DNA from: Rhodothermales bacterium
GTDB taxonomy: Bacteria > Bacteroidota > Rhodothermia > Rhodothermales > VXPQ01
NCBI GenBank assembly: GCA_022821845.1
Contig: JAJECT010000024.1
Location: 66,393-130,392 of the forward strand
Direction of reading: 5' to 3'
Length of the DNA: 64,000 nt
Below, piece by piece: positions 54,536 to 63,356 of this stretch. The translations under genes were made by a program, and so were the position numbers. The notes under the pieces are model-generated. The model was not told the origin of the DNA and made no database searches. It saw only the letters and a list, made by a program, of their open reading frames with translations. Numbering within the stretch: position 1 is the first letter of the stretch; each line of letters begins with the position of its first letter.

Positions 54536-57500
54536 CTACGGCGCCTCGCCTGAAAGTATCCGCCAGACGCGCTGATAGCCCGTGCCGTCCAGCGCAGCAT
54601 GGGCGGGTCGAACACGCCCCCAATCTTGTGGCTGCATACCTCTGAGAAAGTCTCGCGCATGGCCAATGGAATACTGAGCCTGCGTATCGGGCACAGACTC
54701 CTTGTACAAATCGCCGAGATTTACCGCCACGCTTCGAGGCACTGAATTCATGCGCATCAGAACCCCCTCCTCGGATCGGACCCCATGGTAAATCATAGCA
54801 GGTAGAACTTGCATGCGGCGGCGGTCGCGATCAGAGATGTCCTGACTTGCTCCCGCCATTGCACTCAGAGCGGAAATACCCCACGTACCACCGTTGGCGA
54901 TAGCCCTGTATATAGCCCGGCAGGTATCAGTGAGCGCCTTGGTGTCCGCAGAATCCCCGGAACCACTAAAATACCGCGTAGCGATTTCCTTGATTTGCTC
55001 CCCATTGACCCAGTCTCGGGTAATATCCGACAACGCACTCTGCCCACGCCCTCCGCCAACGATATCCGTGAACTGGCGTTCCAGTTGCGGCACCTGGAGC
55101 ATCACCCCGAAAATATCCGCAATCCGGCCAGCCTCCCCAAACAGGCTATCCGGAACCCAGTCGTCAGGTTGCAATCTATTCTCTAATCTGCCAAGCCCCT
55201 GCATGGCTTTACCCACGCCTTCTGGAGAAAAGCCCGTGGCGTCGGCAAGCGAAGCCATTCCCGACGGCATTTCGGCGATCTGCTTGGCATAATCCCGCGT
55301 AGCTTGCAAAAGAGCATCCGCATGTCCCCTCCGATCAGCATCGGCGCGAAGAGTCGTGTAGCCATAGGTAGAGCGCAACAATTGCTCGGAATCCGCAAGC
55401 ACCGCGTCCAGGTTTTTCTTCTCCGCCCACAAATGCGCCACATAACAACGAAAATCTTCCCACTGATCTGTCCAAAGCATGCCAGCAAGGCCAGCCAATT
55501 TACCCTGCCTGTCAAGGTCGTCCAGAAGAGTAACCAATCTTGATACGAGCGCCCCTGTATTTCGGCTAACAAACCTTATTATTTCTTCTCGATTCTGGCC
55601 TTCTGCAAGGCCTATCACGCCTACGCTGTCGTGTCCAATGCGCCCGGCTCGACCAGCCAGATTCCAGAATTCCCGGGGGGTCATCTCGACTTGCCCGTAT
55701 TGACCCGGGAAATGTCTTGACGCCAGAAACACAGATGAAACGGGAAAATCGATGCCTTGCGCCACAGTGGTCGTCGCACACAACACCTTGAGACGACCAG
55801 ACTCTGCAAGCCATTCCATGAGCGCGCGGGTCTCGTCCGATAAACCAGCATGATGCACTCCTATGCCGTGATCCAGCATGTCCACCAACTCGAAGTTCTC
55901 CGCTATCTCAGTGCGCAAGAAGTCCTGAACCAGCCTGGTGTCGGCATCGGGATACGCCATAACCGGCATGGACTTCTGCAGCATTCGAGCCATACCCCAA
56001 ACCGAACTGATTCGATTGGCGACGGCAATACTTGTGCCTCGCTGAGACATAATGGAGGCCATAGCGCCTGACTGAAAAGCCAGATGCGTTTGCTTGCCCC
56101 TGCCAGAAAGCACCTTGCTTCTGGGAACCTTAACAGGCGTGCATTCACCCACGCGGTGCGTCCCTTGCAGATGCATTGCCTTAGAGGTCGCCGTCAGCGT
56201 TTCGAATTCGAGGCGCCACCCCGCTCGTTTCGATTCATCCGAGACTGCTCGATAAAGGCCCAGTATTCTCTCGTTAGGTCTCCATGCCGTTGATCCCAAA
56301 CTTATTGCCTTACCCGCGTTCACGTCGTGAGCAAGCCACTTCGCCACATCGTCGGTTCCTTCAACGAATGGCATGAGGAGAAGGAAATGCGCATCCGGGC
56401 AATCCCGCTTGACCGTGGCTAAAAAGAGCTCGATCCGTAACCCGCGACCAGCGGCCTCCATGTTATGGGCTTCGTCCATAACGAGAAGCGCCATCGGGCG
56501 CGCAATTCTCTTGTTTCGAATCGCCAGAGATAGTTTTTCCGGCGTTGCAATCAATACATCGAAAGCATTCGCCTCGGCTTTCAGGAGTTCATCCTCGAAT
56601 GCATCTACCTCGACCGCAGAAGTCAACTGCTCTACCCGAAGCCCGATGGGTTCAAAATCCCTGCGCAAGCGACGGGCGATCTGGGCGCAAAGCGCCCTCG
56701 TAGGCGCCACGTAAGCAACCCAGCCTCCGCTTTCCCGAAACTGATTGAGTGCTTGCAGAATGCGAAACTGCGCCAACAGCGTCTTGCCGCCGGAGGTTGG
56801 CATCTCCACCACGATCGCCGTCTTGGCCGGATCCAAAAGACCCTCTTCAAGGAGGGCTGCCCTTTGCGGGGGAAGAAGTTGAAACATCGGACGATGTTCT
56901 CGTTTTCCCAATGACCGGACAAACTCAGAGGTCTTCGAATTGACCCTCCGCACGGCCCACCACATCGATATTCTGACCATGACATGCCCGGTGGCGTGAA
57001 GCCAGCGCAGCAAGACATACAGGCCCGCATCGCCAAGTGCAGTAGCAGCCTTGATACCCGCCTCAAAGTGCTTGTCCAGTTGAATCATCGGGTCAGGCAT
57101 GTCGCCTTGCAGCATATATCGGGCCAGTATTTCGGTCGCCTTGGCCCAATGGTACAAGGCCACTAATCTCATAGCAATAGCCCTGTTCCCTGCATCGGAA
57201 CCGCCTTCAAACTGCCGCTCCTCATGCTCGTTCTGGTCAACCCGTAATCCGGCGATGATCTCGCGCACTCTGTCCAGATCGTCCCAACCATCCTTGCGAA
57301 AAAGCCTGACCCAGCATTCGAAGAGTCGGTACAGTACTCGAGTGTCCCATGGCATATCCGCTACGCTGGGCGCAGCAAGGCTATCCGGACGCTCGTCATA
57401 CCAACGACGCAGGTCGGACCAGCGGTCTCCGCAATAAGCCAGGGCAGACAACCTCAACACAAAGAATATCCGGTCTATATTCTCCTGCGGGACCGGGAAA

Positions 57501-57844
57501 AGACGACGAAGTTCAAAGGCTTTATACGACGCAGCGACTGCTTGCTCCCGCAACGATCCGGCCTCCCCCGTTGGACTTGCCAATGCCTCCAGGCCTTCAA
57601 TGGCAGCCAATTCATAGGCAAACGCAACCCGGTCCAGCAATTCATCCTCAGCCTTATTACTCAGATCATGATGCTGTGCATGCCCTCCATCCGCAGCGAA
57701 GTCGAAAAAAATTTGACGGCCAACGGCGTGATGCGCCAGGCGTTCGTTCATTAGCCGTTCCGCCTTATCCAGATCAGCCTGGCCAATAGCCGCGATTGCC
57801 CAGTGAGAGGTCAATGCACGTAATGACTCCTGCGTAATGCTCAT
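54536..57844 (-). CDS. SF2 DEAH helicase of two-gene defence module (HamB-like)
   Basis: This 1102-residue protein has a long helical amino-terminal region (about 1-330) and then a Ski2-like helicase core: Walker A VEMPTSGGKTLLAQF, VAYVAPTRALCAQIARRL, ATPEKLSLA, the DEAH box LLVMDEAHNME, then ATTTVAQGIDFPVSS and the arginine-finger motif WNLAGRAGRIGHD. The carboxy-terminal ~350 residues are helical and unassigned. The ATG overlaps the upstream nuclease gene stop as ATGA. Nuclease plus large helicase is the layout of Hachiman (HamA-HamB) and AbpAB anti-phage systems. GC is lower than in the flanking aconitase and hyu genes. Confidence 0.8.
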   Translation of the reverse strand: MSITQESLRALTSHWAIAAIGQADLDKAERLMNERLAHHAVGRQIFFDFAADGGHAQHHDLSNKAEDELLDRVAFAYELAAIEGLEALASPTGEAGSLREQAVAASYKAFELRRLFPVPQENIDRIFFVLRLSALAYCGDRWSDLRRWYDERPDSLAAPSVADMPWDTRVLYRLFECWVRLFRKDGWDDLDRVREIIAGLRVDQNEHEERQFEGGSDAGNRAIAMRLVALYHWAKATEILARYMLQGDMPDPMIQLDKHFEAGIKAATALGDAGLYVLLRWLHATGHVMVRISMWWAVRRVNSKTSEFVRSLGKREHRPMFQLLPPQRAALLEEGLLDPAKTAIVVEMPTSGGKTLLAQFRILQALNQFRESGGWVAYVAPTRALCAQIARRLRRDFEPIGLRVEQLTSAVEVDAFEDELLKAEANAFDVLIATPEKLSLAIRNKRIARPMALLVMDEAHNMEAAGRGLRIELFLATVKRDCPDAHFLLLMPFVEGTDDVAKWLAHDVNAGKAISLGSTAWRPNERILGLYRAVSDESKRAGWRLEFETLTATSKAMHLQGTHRVGECTPVKVPRSKVLSGRGKQTHLAFQSGAMASIMSQRGTSIAVANRISSVWGMARMLQKSMPVMAYPDADTRLVQDFLRTEIAENFELVDMLDHGIGVHHAGLSDETRALMEWLAESGRLKVLCATTTVAQGIDFPVSSVFLASRHFPGQYGQVEMTPREFWNLAGRAGRIGHDSVGVIGLAEGQNREEIIRFVSRNTGALVSRLVTLLDDLDRQGKLAGLAGMLWTDQWEDFRCYVAHLWAEKKNLDAVLADSEQLLRSTYGYTTLRADADRRGHADALLQATRDYAKQIAEMPSGMASLADATGFSPEGVGKAMQGLGRLENRLQPDDWVPDSLFGEAGRIADIFGVMLQVPQLERQFTDIVGGGRGQSALSDITRDWVNGEQIKEIATRYFSGSGDSADTKALTDTCRAIYRAIANGGTWGISALSAMAGASQDISDRDRRRMQVLPAMIYHGVRSEEGVLMRMNSVPRSVAVNLGDLYKESVPDTQAQYSIGHARDFLRGMQPQDWGRVRPAHAALDGTGYQRVWRILSGEAP

Positions 57845-58674
57845 CCCGCATCACCTCCCTTCATGCGTGCCAGAACGTCCTTGCCCAAATCGTTGATTCG
57901 GCCCCCGGGCAAGTATATTCCAAGGAATGCGATGTCCATTCCTTCAGGACAATCGGAAGCAAGTTCCAACACGATGCCCCGGAGATCGCGTTCATCCGGG
58001 GGTAAATCACGGACAAGGACTCCGTACAATCGAACATCGCTTTTAGCAGACAAATACCTTTCCACGGCCTGTATAAACAGGCAGGCCCAATCGGTATTCC
58101 GAGAACGAAGAAGCATATACTGGACCAAGCCATCCCGAAGGTTAACATCATTGCGCAAGTTCTCTATCTGTTGCCGAAGCCCCGACCTACCATGAACGAC
58201 GCCCGGCGGATAGCGAGTATCGGACGAGGTTTTGACTTCGGCGAATACCAATCTATAGCGCCCGCCCTCCATTGCGAATCCCACGAGATCAGCGCCAGGA
58301 AGGCTCGCCCCGAATCGCCGCTCATCCCGACTCATCGGCCACGGAAAATTACATCCGCGCCAATCCTTAAGATACGCCTCGGCGATGACTTCGCCGACAC
58401 GCCAGTTCTTGAATCCCTTTTTTACGCGTTCACTAACGCGCTCGGCGACAAAGTCCGTTGCGCCCAGTGACATCAGTGCCTCTTCAATTAGCGCCGAACC
58501 CGAATCGTCGAGAAGAATGCTTCTGACAGAGCCAGTCAAGGCTTCGTCTAATTCGCTGGAAGCCCACGTAATACCGGTTCCGGTACACGGCTCCTTGCCC
58601 AGCGTATACGCAATCACGCCTGCGGCCACCCGAGTGCCAGACCCAGGGCCGCTTCCTGCTCCCGTATTCGTCAT
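57841..58674 (-). CDS. PD-(D/E)xK-type nuclease-like protein, HamA-like
   Basis: This 277-residue protein is the first gene of the defence module. The central part reads WRVGEVIAEAYLKDW, FPWPMSRDERRFGASLPGAD, LVGFAMEGG and YRLVFAEVKTSSD. Asp in PGAD and Glu/Lys in AEVK are in the arrangement of PD-(D/E)xK nucleases, and HamA (DUF1837) uses a similar D...ESK core. Membership of DUF1837 itself is not certain; it could be a distinct nuclease family. A preceding noncoding region holds four palindromes. Confidence 0.65.
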   Translation of the reverse strand: MTNTGAGSGPGSGTRVAAGVIAYTLGKEPCTGTGITWASSELDEALTGSVRSILLDDSGSALIEEALMSLGATDFVAERVSERVKKGFKNWRVGEVIAEAYLKDWRGCNFPWPMSRDERRFGASLPGADLVGFAMEGGRYRLVFAEVKTSSDTRYPPGVVHGRSGLRQQIENLRNDVNLRDGLVQYMLLRSRNTDWACLFIQAVERYLSAKSDVRLYGVLVRDLPPDERDLRGIVLELASDCPEGMDIAFLGIYLPGGRINDLGKDVLARMKGGDAG

Positions 58675-58690
58675 TTCCTACAAATCGGTT

Positions 58691-58842
58691 TATGCATTTT
58701 TTGCATAATAGCGGCCTTTTCTATGCGTTTTTTGCATAGACAGAGGGTCTGCCCGGTCAGGAGATTGCTATTCTGTCCCGTCGGCGCACCATGCTATGCA
58801 TTTTTTGCATAACGATAGCCACTTCTATGCGTTTTTCGCATA
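58691..58842. repeat. Array of four 17-bp palindromes in two equally spaced pairs
   Basis: Copies are TATGCATTTTTTGCATA (58691-58707 and 58795-58811), TATGCGTTTTTTGCATA (58722-58738) and TATGCGTTTTTCGCATA (58826-58842). Within each pair starts are 31 bp apart, about three helical turns; the pairs are 104 bp apart, about ten turns. They lie in the 229-bp gap upstream of the defence operon and are likely operator sites or RNA hairpins in its leader. Confidence 0.85.
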
Positions 58843-58903
58843 ATAACGGCTTTTGGTTATACACGCGCACATAATACAAAAACCGGGGCGCCTATGCAAC
58901 GCC

Positions 58904-60478
58904 TCAAGCGCCGTCCGCCGCGCCCCAGCCTCCGCCTCCCGGCGTTTCGATGCGCAGGATGTCCCCCGCCTCGAACCGTCGGCTGAACTTCGCGGGCAAG
59001 GGTTCTTCCGCGCCGTCCGAACGCACGAGCGTATTGCGTCCGCAGGCGCCGGATGCCCCGCCCTGCAACCCCCACGGAGGCGTCTGGCGCCGCTCGCTAA
59101 TCACCGTTACGGTGGCGGGCCGCAGCAACCGGTACGTCCGCACCAGCCCGTCCCCGCCCCGCCGCGCGCCCGCCCCGCCGCTCCCGCGACGCAGCGCATA
59201 CGTCTCGATCCGAAACGGAAACGTCATTTCCAGCGCCTCGACCGGCGTATTAAGCGTGTTGCTCATGTGCACATGCACCCCGTCCAGACCGTCCGCCCCG
59301 GCAGAAGCCCCCATCCCGCCCCCGATGGTTTCGTAGTACGCATAGGGCGACCCGTCCGCGCGAAAACCCCCGATGGTCAGGTTGTTCATCGTGCCCTGCC
59401 CGGCGGCGCACACCTGGTTTGGCAGGGCCTGCGCCAGCGCGCCAAACGCCGCGTCCACGATGCGTTGCGAGGTTTCGACATTGCCGGCAGCCACCGCGCG
59501 CGGTGGGCGGGCATGCACCAGGCACCCCGGCGGCGCCGCGACGCGAACAGGGGCGAAGCATCCTGCATTCATGGGAATGTCCACCACCGCCAGCGCCCGC
59601 GCGGCGTAGTAGCAGGCCGCCTCCGTAACCGGCAGCGGCGCGTTCAGCGAACCGTCTACGGCGGGCGACGTCCCCTCGAAATCGAACGTCACGCCGTCCC
59701 CCCGAATATGGGCCGCCACCCGAATGACGATCTTTTCCCCCGCCGCCGCACCCGCCGAATCCGGCTCCAGCGTATCCTCGAATCGGAACACCCCGTCCGG
59801 CCACGCCCGAATGCGCTCCCGCAAGAGCCGCTCGCTCCACGCAGGCAAGTAGCCCGCGTACGCTTCCGCCTCCGCCGCGCCATGCCGCTCGATCAGCGCC
59901 GCAAGGCGGGCCTCCGCCACCGCATGGGCCGCCTGCTGCGCCGCCAGATCGCCGCGCCGCTCCGCGGGCGTACGTACGTTGCGCAAGATGAGCCGCTCCA
60001 GATCGGCGACGACCTTGCCCTCCTTGCGCCACTTCACGGGAGGAATAATGACGCCTTCCTGATACAATTCGCGAGAAAGCGGCAGCGATCCGGGACTCAT
60101 GCCGCCCACGTCGGCATGGTGCGCCCGGCTCGCGGCGAAGAACGCGAGGCGCCCCTCCGCAAACACCGGAGAAATCATGGTAATGTCCGGCAAGTGCGTA
60201 CCGCCCTCGTACGGATCGTTCAGAATCGCGGCGTCTCCGGGGCGCCATGCGTCGATGGCGTTCAGCGCCGCTTCAAGGCTGCGCGGCATGGCCCCGAGAT
60301 GCACCGGAATGTGCGCGGCCTGGGCCACCAGCCCGCCGCGCCAGTCGAACACGGCGCACGAAAAATCCAGCCGCTCCTTGATATTGGGAGAATGCGCCGT
60401 CCGCCGCAGCGTCACGCCCATTTCCTCGGCGACGCCCGCAAACCGATGCCGGTACAGTTCCAGAAGAATCGGGTCCAT
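58904..60478 (-). CDS. hyuB: Hydantoinase B / 5-oxoprolinase subunit B-like protein
   Basis: This 524-residue protein of the HyuB/acetone carboxylase family has IKERLDFSCAVFDWRGGLVAQAAHIPVHLGAMP, the GDAAILNDPYEGGTHLPDI motif and the HHADVGGMSPGSLP metal-site region. The carboxy-terminal TYRLLRPATVTVISERRQTPPWG block is also typical. With HyuA it would form an ATP-dependent hydantoinase or 5-oxoprolinase complex; substrate unknown. The 14-bp gap after hyuA is filled by a MITE-end-like sequence that ends at the hyuB ATG. Confidence 0.93.
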   Translation of the reverse strand: MDPILLELYRHRFAGVAEEMGVTLRRTAHSPNIKERLDFSCAVFDWRGGLVAQAAHIPVHLGAMPRSLEAALNAIDAWRPGDAAILNDPYEGGTHLPDITMISPVFAEGRLAFFAASRAHHADVGGMSPGSLPLSRELYQEGVIIPPVKWRKEGKVVADLERLILRNVRTPAERRGDLAAQQAAHAVAEARLAALIERHGAAEAEAYAGYLPAWSERLLRERIRAWPDGVFRFEDTLEPDSAGAAAGEKIVIRVAAHIRGDGVTFDFEGTSPAVDGSLNAPLPVTEAACYYAARALAVVDIPMNAGCFAPVRVAAPPGCLVHARPPRAVAAGNVETSQRIVDAAFGALAQALPNQVCAAGQGTMNNLTIGGFRADGSPYAYYETIGGGMGASAGADGLDGVHVHMSNTLNTPVEALEMTFPFRIETYALRRGSGGAGARRGGDGLVRTYRLLRPATVTVISERRQTPPWGLQGGASGACGRNTLVRSDGAEEPLPAKFSRRFEAGDILRIETPGGGGWGAADGA

Positions 60479-60496
60479 TGATCAGCGTATCCTTAA
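60478..60496. repeat. Solitary MITE-end-like sequence at the hyuA/hyuB junction
   Basis: TTGATCAGCGTATCCTTAA is the reverse complement of the MITE end (TTAAGGATACGCTGATCAA) with no mismatch to the copy 3 core. It spans from the hyuA stop codon TAA to the hyuB start and offers AGGA at a distance usable as ribosome binding site. Confidence 0.7.
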
Positions 60497-62493
60497 CTGT
60501 CTGCAAGACGGGAAAAATGCAAATTGCGCCAGGCATCCGCCTCCACGCGCCACGAAGGCGCGACGAACGCGGTCGCATCGTACTGAATCACCACGGCGGG
60601 CCCCTCGAAAGCATGGCCCCACCGCAACCGGTCCCGATCATACAGGGCCGCCATCGCCTCCTCGCCGGTATCCAGCGTCACCGGCGTCTGGCCCACCTGC
60701 GCCGCCCCGGAAGTCGCGGACGCCTCGGCCCGCTCCGCATCCCTTGGCAACGGCGCCTCCGCTCCGGGCGCCGTTCCTCGTACGCGCAACGTCACAATCT
60801 CTACGGGGGCGTCCGGCGTGGCGTAGCCGTACCGGCGGGCATGGCGCGCATGAAAACGCCGCCGGGCGTCGTCGAGGCGGGCGGGGTCTGTCGGCACGGT
60901 CAATTCGTAGCTTTGCCCCCGGTAGCGCATGTCCGCAAAGGTTTCGATGACGGGCCGCCCGCGCCCCTCCCCGGCGAAGACCTTCAGGACGCGCTCCGTT
61001 TCCCGCGCATACAGCGCCCCGAGGGCAGCCTCGTCGGCGGGCGCCGCAAGGGACGTGTCGTACGCCACGTCCGCCATCAACAAACCGAGGGCGCTCAACA
61101 CTCCGGGCTGCGGCGGCAACAAAATCCGGCGAATCGAAAGCGCGTCCGCCAGTTCGCAAGCGTGCAACGGCCCGGCGCCCCCGAACGGGACCAGCGCGTA
61201 CTCCTTCGGATCGTACCCCCGCTCGACCGATACGCGGCGCAAGGCCCGCTCCATGGATGCGTTGGCGATCCGAACGATCCCCAGCGCCGTTTCGCGCAGG
61301 GAAAGGCCCAGCGGCCGCCCTAATTGTTCCACGGCCCGGCGCGCGGCGTCGGCGTTGAGCGCGAATTCGCCTCCCAGAAATCGATCCGGCAGGATACGTC
61401 CAAGGACCACGTTCGCGTCCGTAACCGCAGGCGCTTCGCCGCCCCGTCCGTAACACGCAGGTCCCGGCGCGGCGCCCGCGCTGGCGGGACCCACGTGCAG
61501 CGCGTTCGCCGCGTCGGCATGGGCCAGGCTGCCCCCGCCCGCGCCCACCGTATGTATATCCACAGAAGGCAGGCGCAGCGGCAACCCTGCGATGGCGCTT
61601 TCGGCGGTGCGCGGTATTTCGCCGGGACACAGCGCCACATCCGTGCTGGTCCCGCCCATGTCGAGCGTGAGAATCTTGGGCGCCTCGTCGCCCAGCGCCG
61701 TTTTGGCCAGGCGAAAGGCCCCCACCACCCCGCCCGCCGGGCCGCTGAGCGCCAGGCGCGCCGGGCGCCGCGCCGCCTGTTTCGTCCCGATCACCCCGCC
61801 GTTCGATTGCATGACGCGCACCGGCCTCGGCGCCACAGCCCGCCCGAGCCGGTCCAGATACCGCGCCGCGACGGGTTGCAAATACGCATTCGCGACGGTC
61901 GTCGCCGCGCGTTCGTATTCCCGGTATTCCGGCAGAATGTCCGCGCTCAGCGAGAACCGGGCGTCGGGAAGGTATTCCTTCAGAATCTCTGCCGTCCTGC
62001 GCTCGTGTTCCGGGTACAGAAACGAAAAAAGGTATATGATCGCCACGCCCGCCACGTCCAGCCCTTGCAGCCTTTCGCCGAGGGCGGCGACGCCGCGCTC
62101 GTCCAGCGGCGTCAGGACCGAACCGTCGGCGGCCACCCGCTCCGCGACTTCGAATCGCAGGTCCGCCGGGACGAGCGGCGGCGGGCGACGCTGGGACAAT
62201 GCGTACAAGTCGGGACGATTCTGCCGCCCGATAGCCAGCACGTCGCGAAACCCCCGGGTCGCAATCAGGGCGCAGCGGGCGCCCCGGCGTTCGAGGAGCG
62301 CATTCGTCGCGACGGTGGTGCCATGCGAGATGGCAGCGTCCGCAGCAACGCCAAGCCGCCGTACGCCTTCCTCCACGGCGCGACTCTGGTCCTGCGGCGT
62401 GGTGGCCGTCTTGAAAATAACCAGCGCCCCGTCCTTCAGGCGCGCGAAATCCGTGAACGTGCCCCCCGTATCGATCCCGATGCGTTCCGTCAT
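60493..62493 (-). CDS. hyuA: Hydantoinase A / 5-oxoprolinase subunit A-like protein
   Basis: This 666-residue ATPase subunit has IGIDTGGTFTDFARL at the start, DAAISHGTTVATNALLERRGAR, VMQSNGGVIG, and the second phosphate-binding motif ILTLDMGGTSTDVAL, followed by VGAGGGSLAH and FGGAGPLHACELA. These are the HyuA signatures. It is followed by hyuB and its ATG overlaps the lexA stop as ATGA. Confidence 0.94.
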   Translation of the reverse strand: MTERIGIDTGGTFTDFARLKDGALVIFKTATTPQDQSRAVEEGVRRLGVAADAAISHGTTVATNALLERRGARCALIATRGFRDVLAIGRQNRPDLYALSQRRPPPLVPADLRFEVAERVAADGSVLTPLDERGVAALGERLQGLDVAGVAIIYLFSFLYPEHERRTAEILKEYLPDARFSLSADILPEYREYERAATTVANAYLQPVAARYLDRLGRAVAPRPVRVMQSNGGVIGTKQAARRPARLALSGPAGGVVGAFRLAKTALGDEAPKILTLDMGGTSTDVALCPGEIPRTAESAIAGLPLRLPSVDIHTVGAGGGSLAHADAANALHVGPASAGAAPGPACYGRGGEAPAVTDANVVLGRILPDRFLGGEFALNADAARRAVEQLGRPLGLSLRETALGIVRIANASMERALRRVSVERGYDPKEYALVPFGGAGPLHACELADALSIRRILLPPQPGVLSALGLLMADVAYDTSLAAPADEAALGALYARETERVLKVFAGEGRGRPVIETFADMRYRGQSYELTVPTDPARLDDARRRFHARHARRYGYATPDAPVEIVTLRVRGTAPGAEAPLPRDAERAEASATSGAAQVGQTPVTLDTGEEAMAALYDRDRLRWGHAFEGPAVVIQYDATAFVAPSWRVEADAWRNLHFSRLADS

Positions 62494-63143
62494 GCTCGAT
62501 AACTGCGAGGCGGGCCGTAGGTACGGTACATGCCGCTATGGTTCACATGCCCTACGTAGCGTCCGAGCACCCGAACTTCTTCGAAAACGTCCGGCTTGAT
62601 ATGAATATCCGCGTATTCCTCGTTGGCCGGTTCGAGGCGCAGCCCGTTTCCGTCGTAATATATCCGCTTCAGGGAGGTCTCGCCATCGTAGAGAATGGCC
62701 CCGATGCCCCCGTTGGGAATATCGTCGTCTATAAGCAAGACGTAATCTCCGTCGTGAATGTCCGCGCCAATCATCGACTGCCCCGATACGCGGATGGCGA
62801 AAATGCGATCCAGATTGGGAAAGAGCGTTTCGAGCGTAATGGTCCCAAGGTCGGCTTCGACGGCTTCCTGCAAATGCCCCGCCGTGATGACGCCGCGCAC
62901 GGGAATCCCCGCCGCGCTCGTCAGAAATTCGTCTTCGTCCGGGAAGCAATACCCCCGAAGGCCGCGCGTCAGGAACCCCTTTTTGCAGATCGCTTCAAGG
63001 TTCTGCGTCACGCTGTTGGTGGACCGATACCGAAAATGCTCGGCGATATCCCGGTAGGTGGGCCATACCCGATGCTTGCGCAAGTAGCCCGAGACATACT
63101 GGAGGAATTCGTACTGTTTCGAGGTCAGGTTTTTTCGAGGCAT
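62490..63143 (-). CDS. lexA: LexA-type SOS repressor
   Basis: LexA represses DNA-damage genes until RecA triggers its self-cleavage. The 217-residue protein has an amino-terminal winged HTH (YEFLQYVSGYLRKHRVWPTYRDIAEHF), the Ala-Gly cleavage bond in GVITAGHLQEAVE (Ala88-Gly89), catalytic Ser123 in RVSGQSMIGADIHDGD and Lys159 in GETSLKRIY. Start ATG 63143 (MPRKNLTSKQ) is supported by the family; the track start 63302 adds unrelated sequence. Its stop overlaps the hyuA ATG, an unusual operon for lexA. recO lies upstream on the same strand. Confidence 0.93.
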   Translation of the reverse strand: MPRKNLTSKQYEFLQYVSGYLRKHRVWPTYRDIAEHFRYRSTNSVTQNLEAICKKGFLTRGLRGYCFPDEDEFLTSAAGIPVRGVITAGHLQEAVEADLGTITLETLFPNLDRIFAIRVSGQSMIGADIHDGDYVLLIDDDIPNGGIGAILYDGETSLKRIYYDGNGLRLEPANEEYADIHIKPDVFEEVRVLGRYVGHVNHSGMYRTYGPPRSYRA

Positions 63144-63263
63144 ACCATGCGGAGGCGGTTGAATGGGATGTTTGCAAGGCGTCAGGGAGGGCGTGGCCAC
63201 GCGGCGGCGCGAACAGGCCTCCCCCGAAAAGCCCGGCGCGGCGAAACCGCAAGCGGGGCATAC

Positions 63264-63282
63264 ACATATGTACAATATATGT
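63264..63282. promoter_or_regulatory. Symmetric AT-rich motif upstream of lexA (candidate SOS box)
   Basis: ACATATGTACAATATATGT is a near-dyad in a GC-rich gap 121-139 bp upstream of the lexA start, between recO and lexA. Autoregulation of lexA makes a LexA site here plausible, but the sequence does not match the E. coli CTGT-N8-ACAG or Bacillus GAAC-N4-GTTC boxes exactly. Confidence 0.4.
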
Positions 63283-63356
63283 CCAAGCGCGCTCCGCGTC
63301 AAGCCCTTCGCAAAAAATATTTCAGGACGCGCCGACCAAAAGCGCCTGGGCGGCGC

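Noticed and set aside
54429-54575. Remnant of an AbiEii-like nucleotidyltransferase (LNRHGANQFILRGNSLFS)
   Set aside because: The resemblance is weak and short, there is no start codon, and the frame runs into the helicase gene; not enough to call.
58691-58842. CRISPR array
   Set aside because: Repeats are 17-bp palindromes with 14-87 bp gaps of unequal length, only four copies, and no cas genes nearby.
59761-59785. MITE-end-like GAGGATACGCTGG within hyuB
   Set aside because: Lies in conserved coding sequence (DTLEPDS) and only the 12-base core matches; chance match likely.
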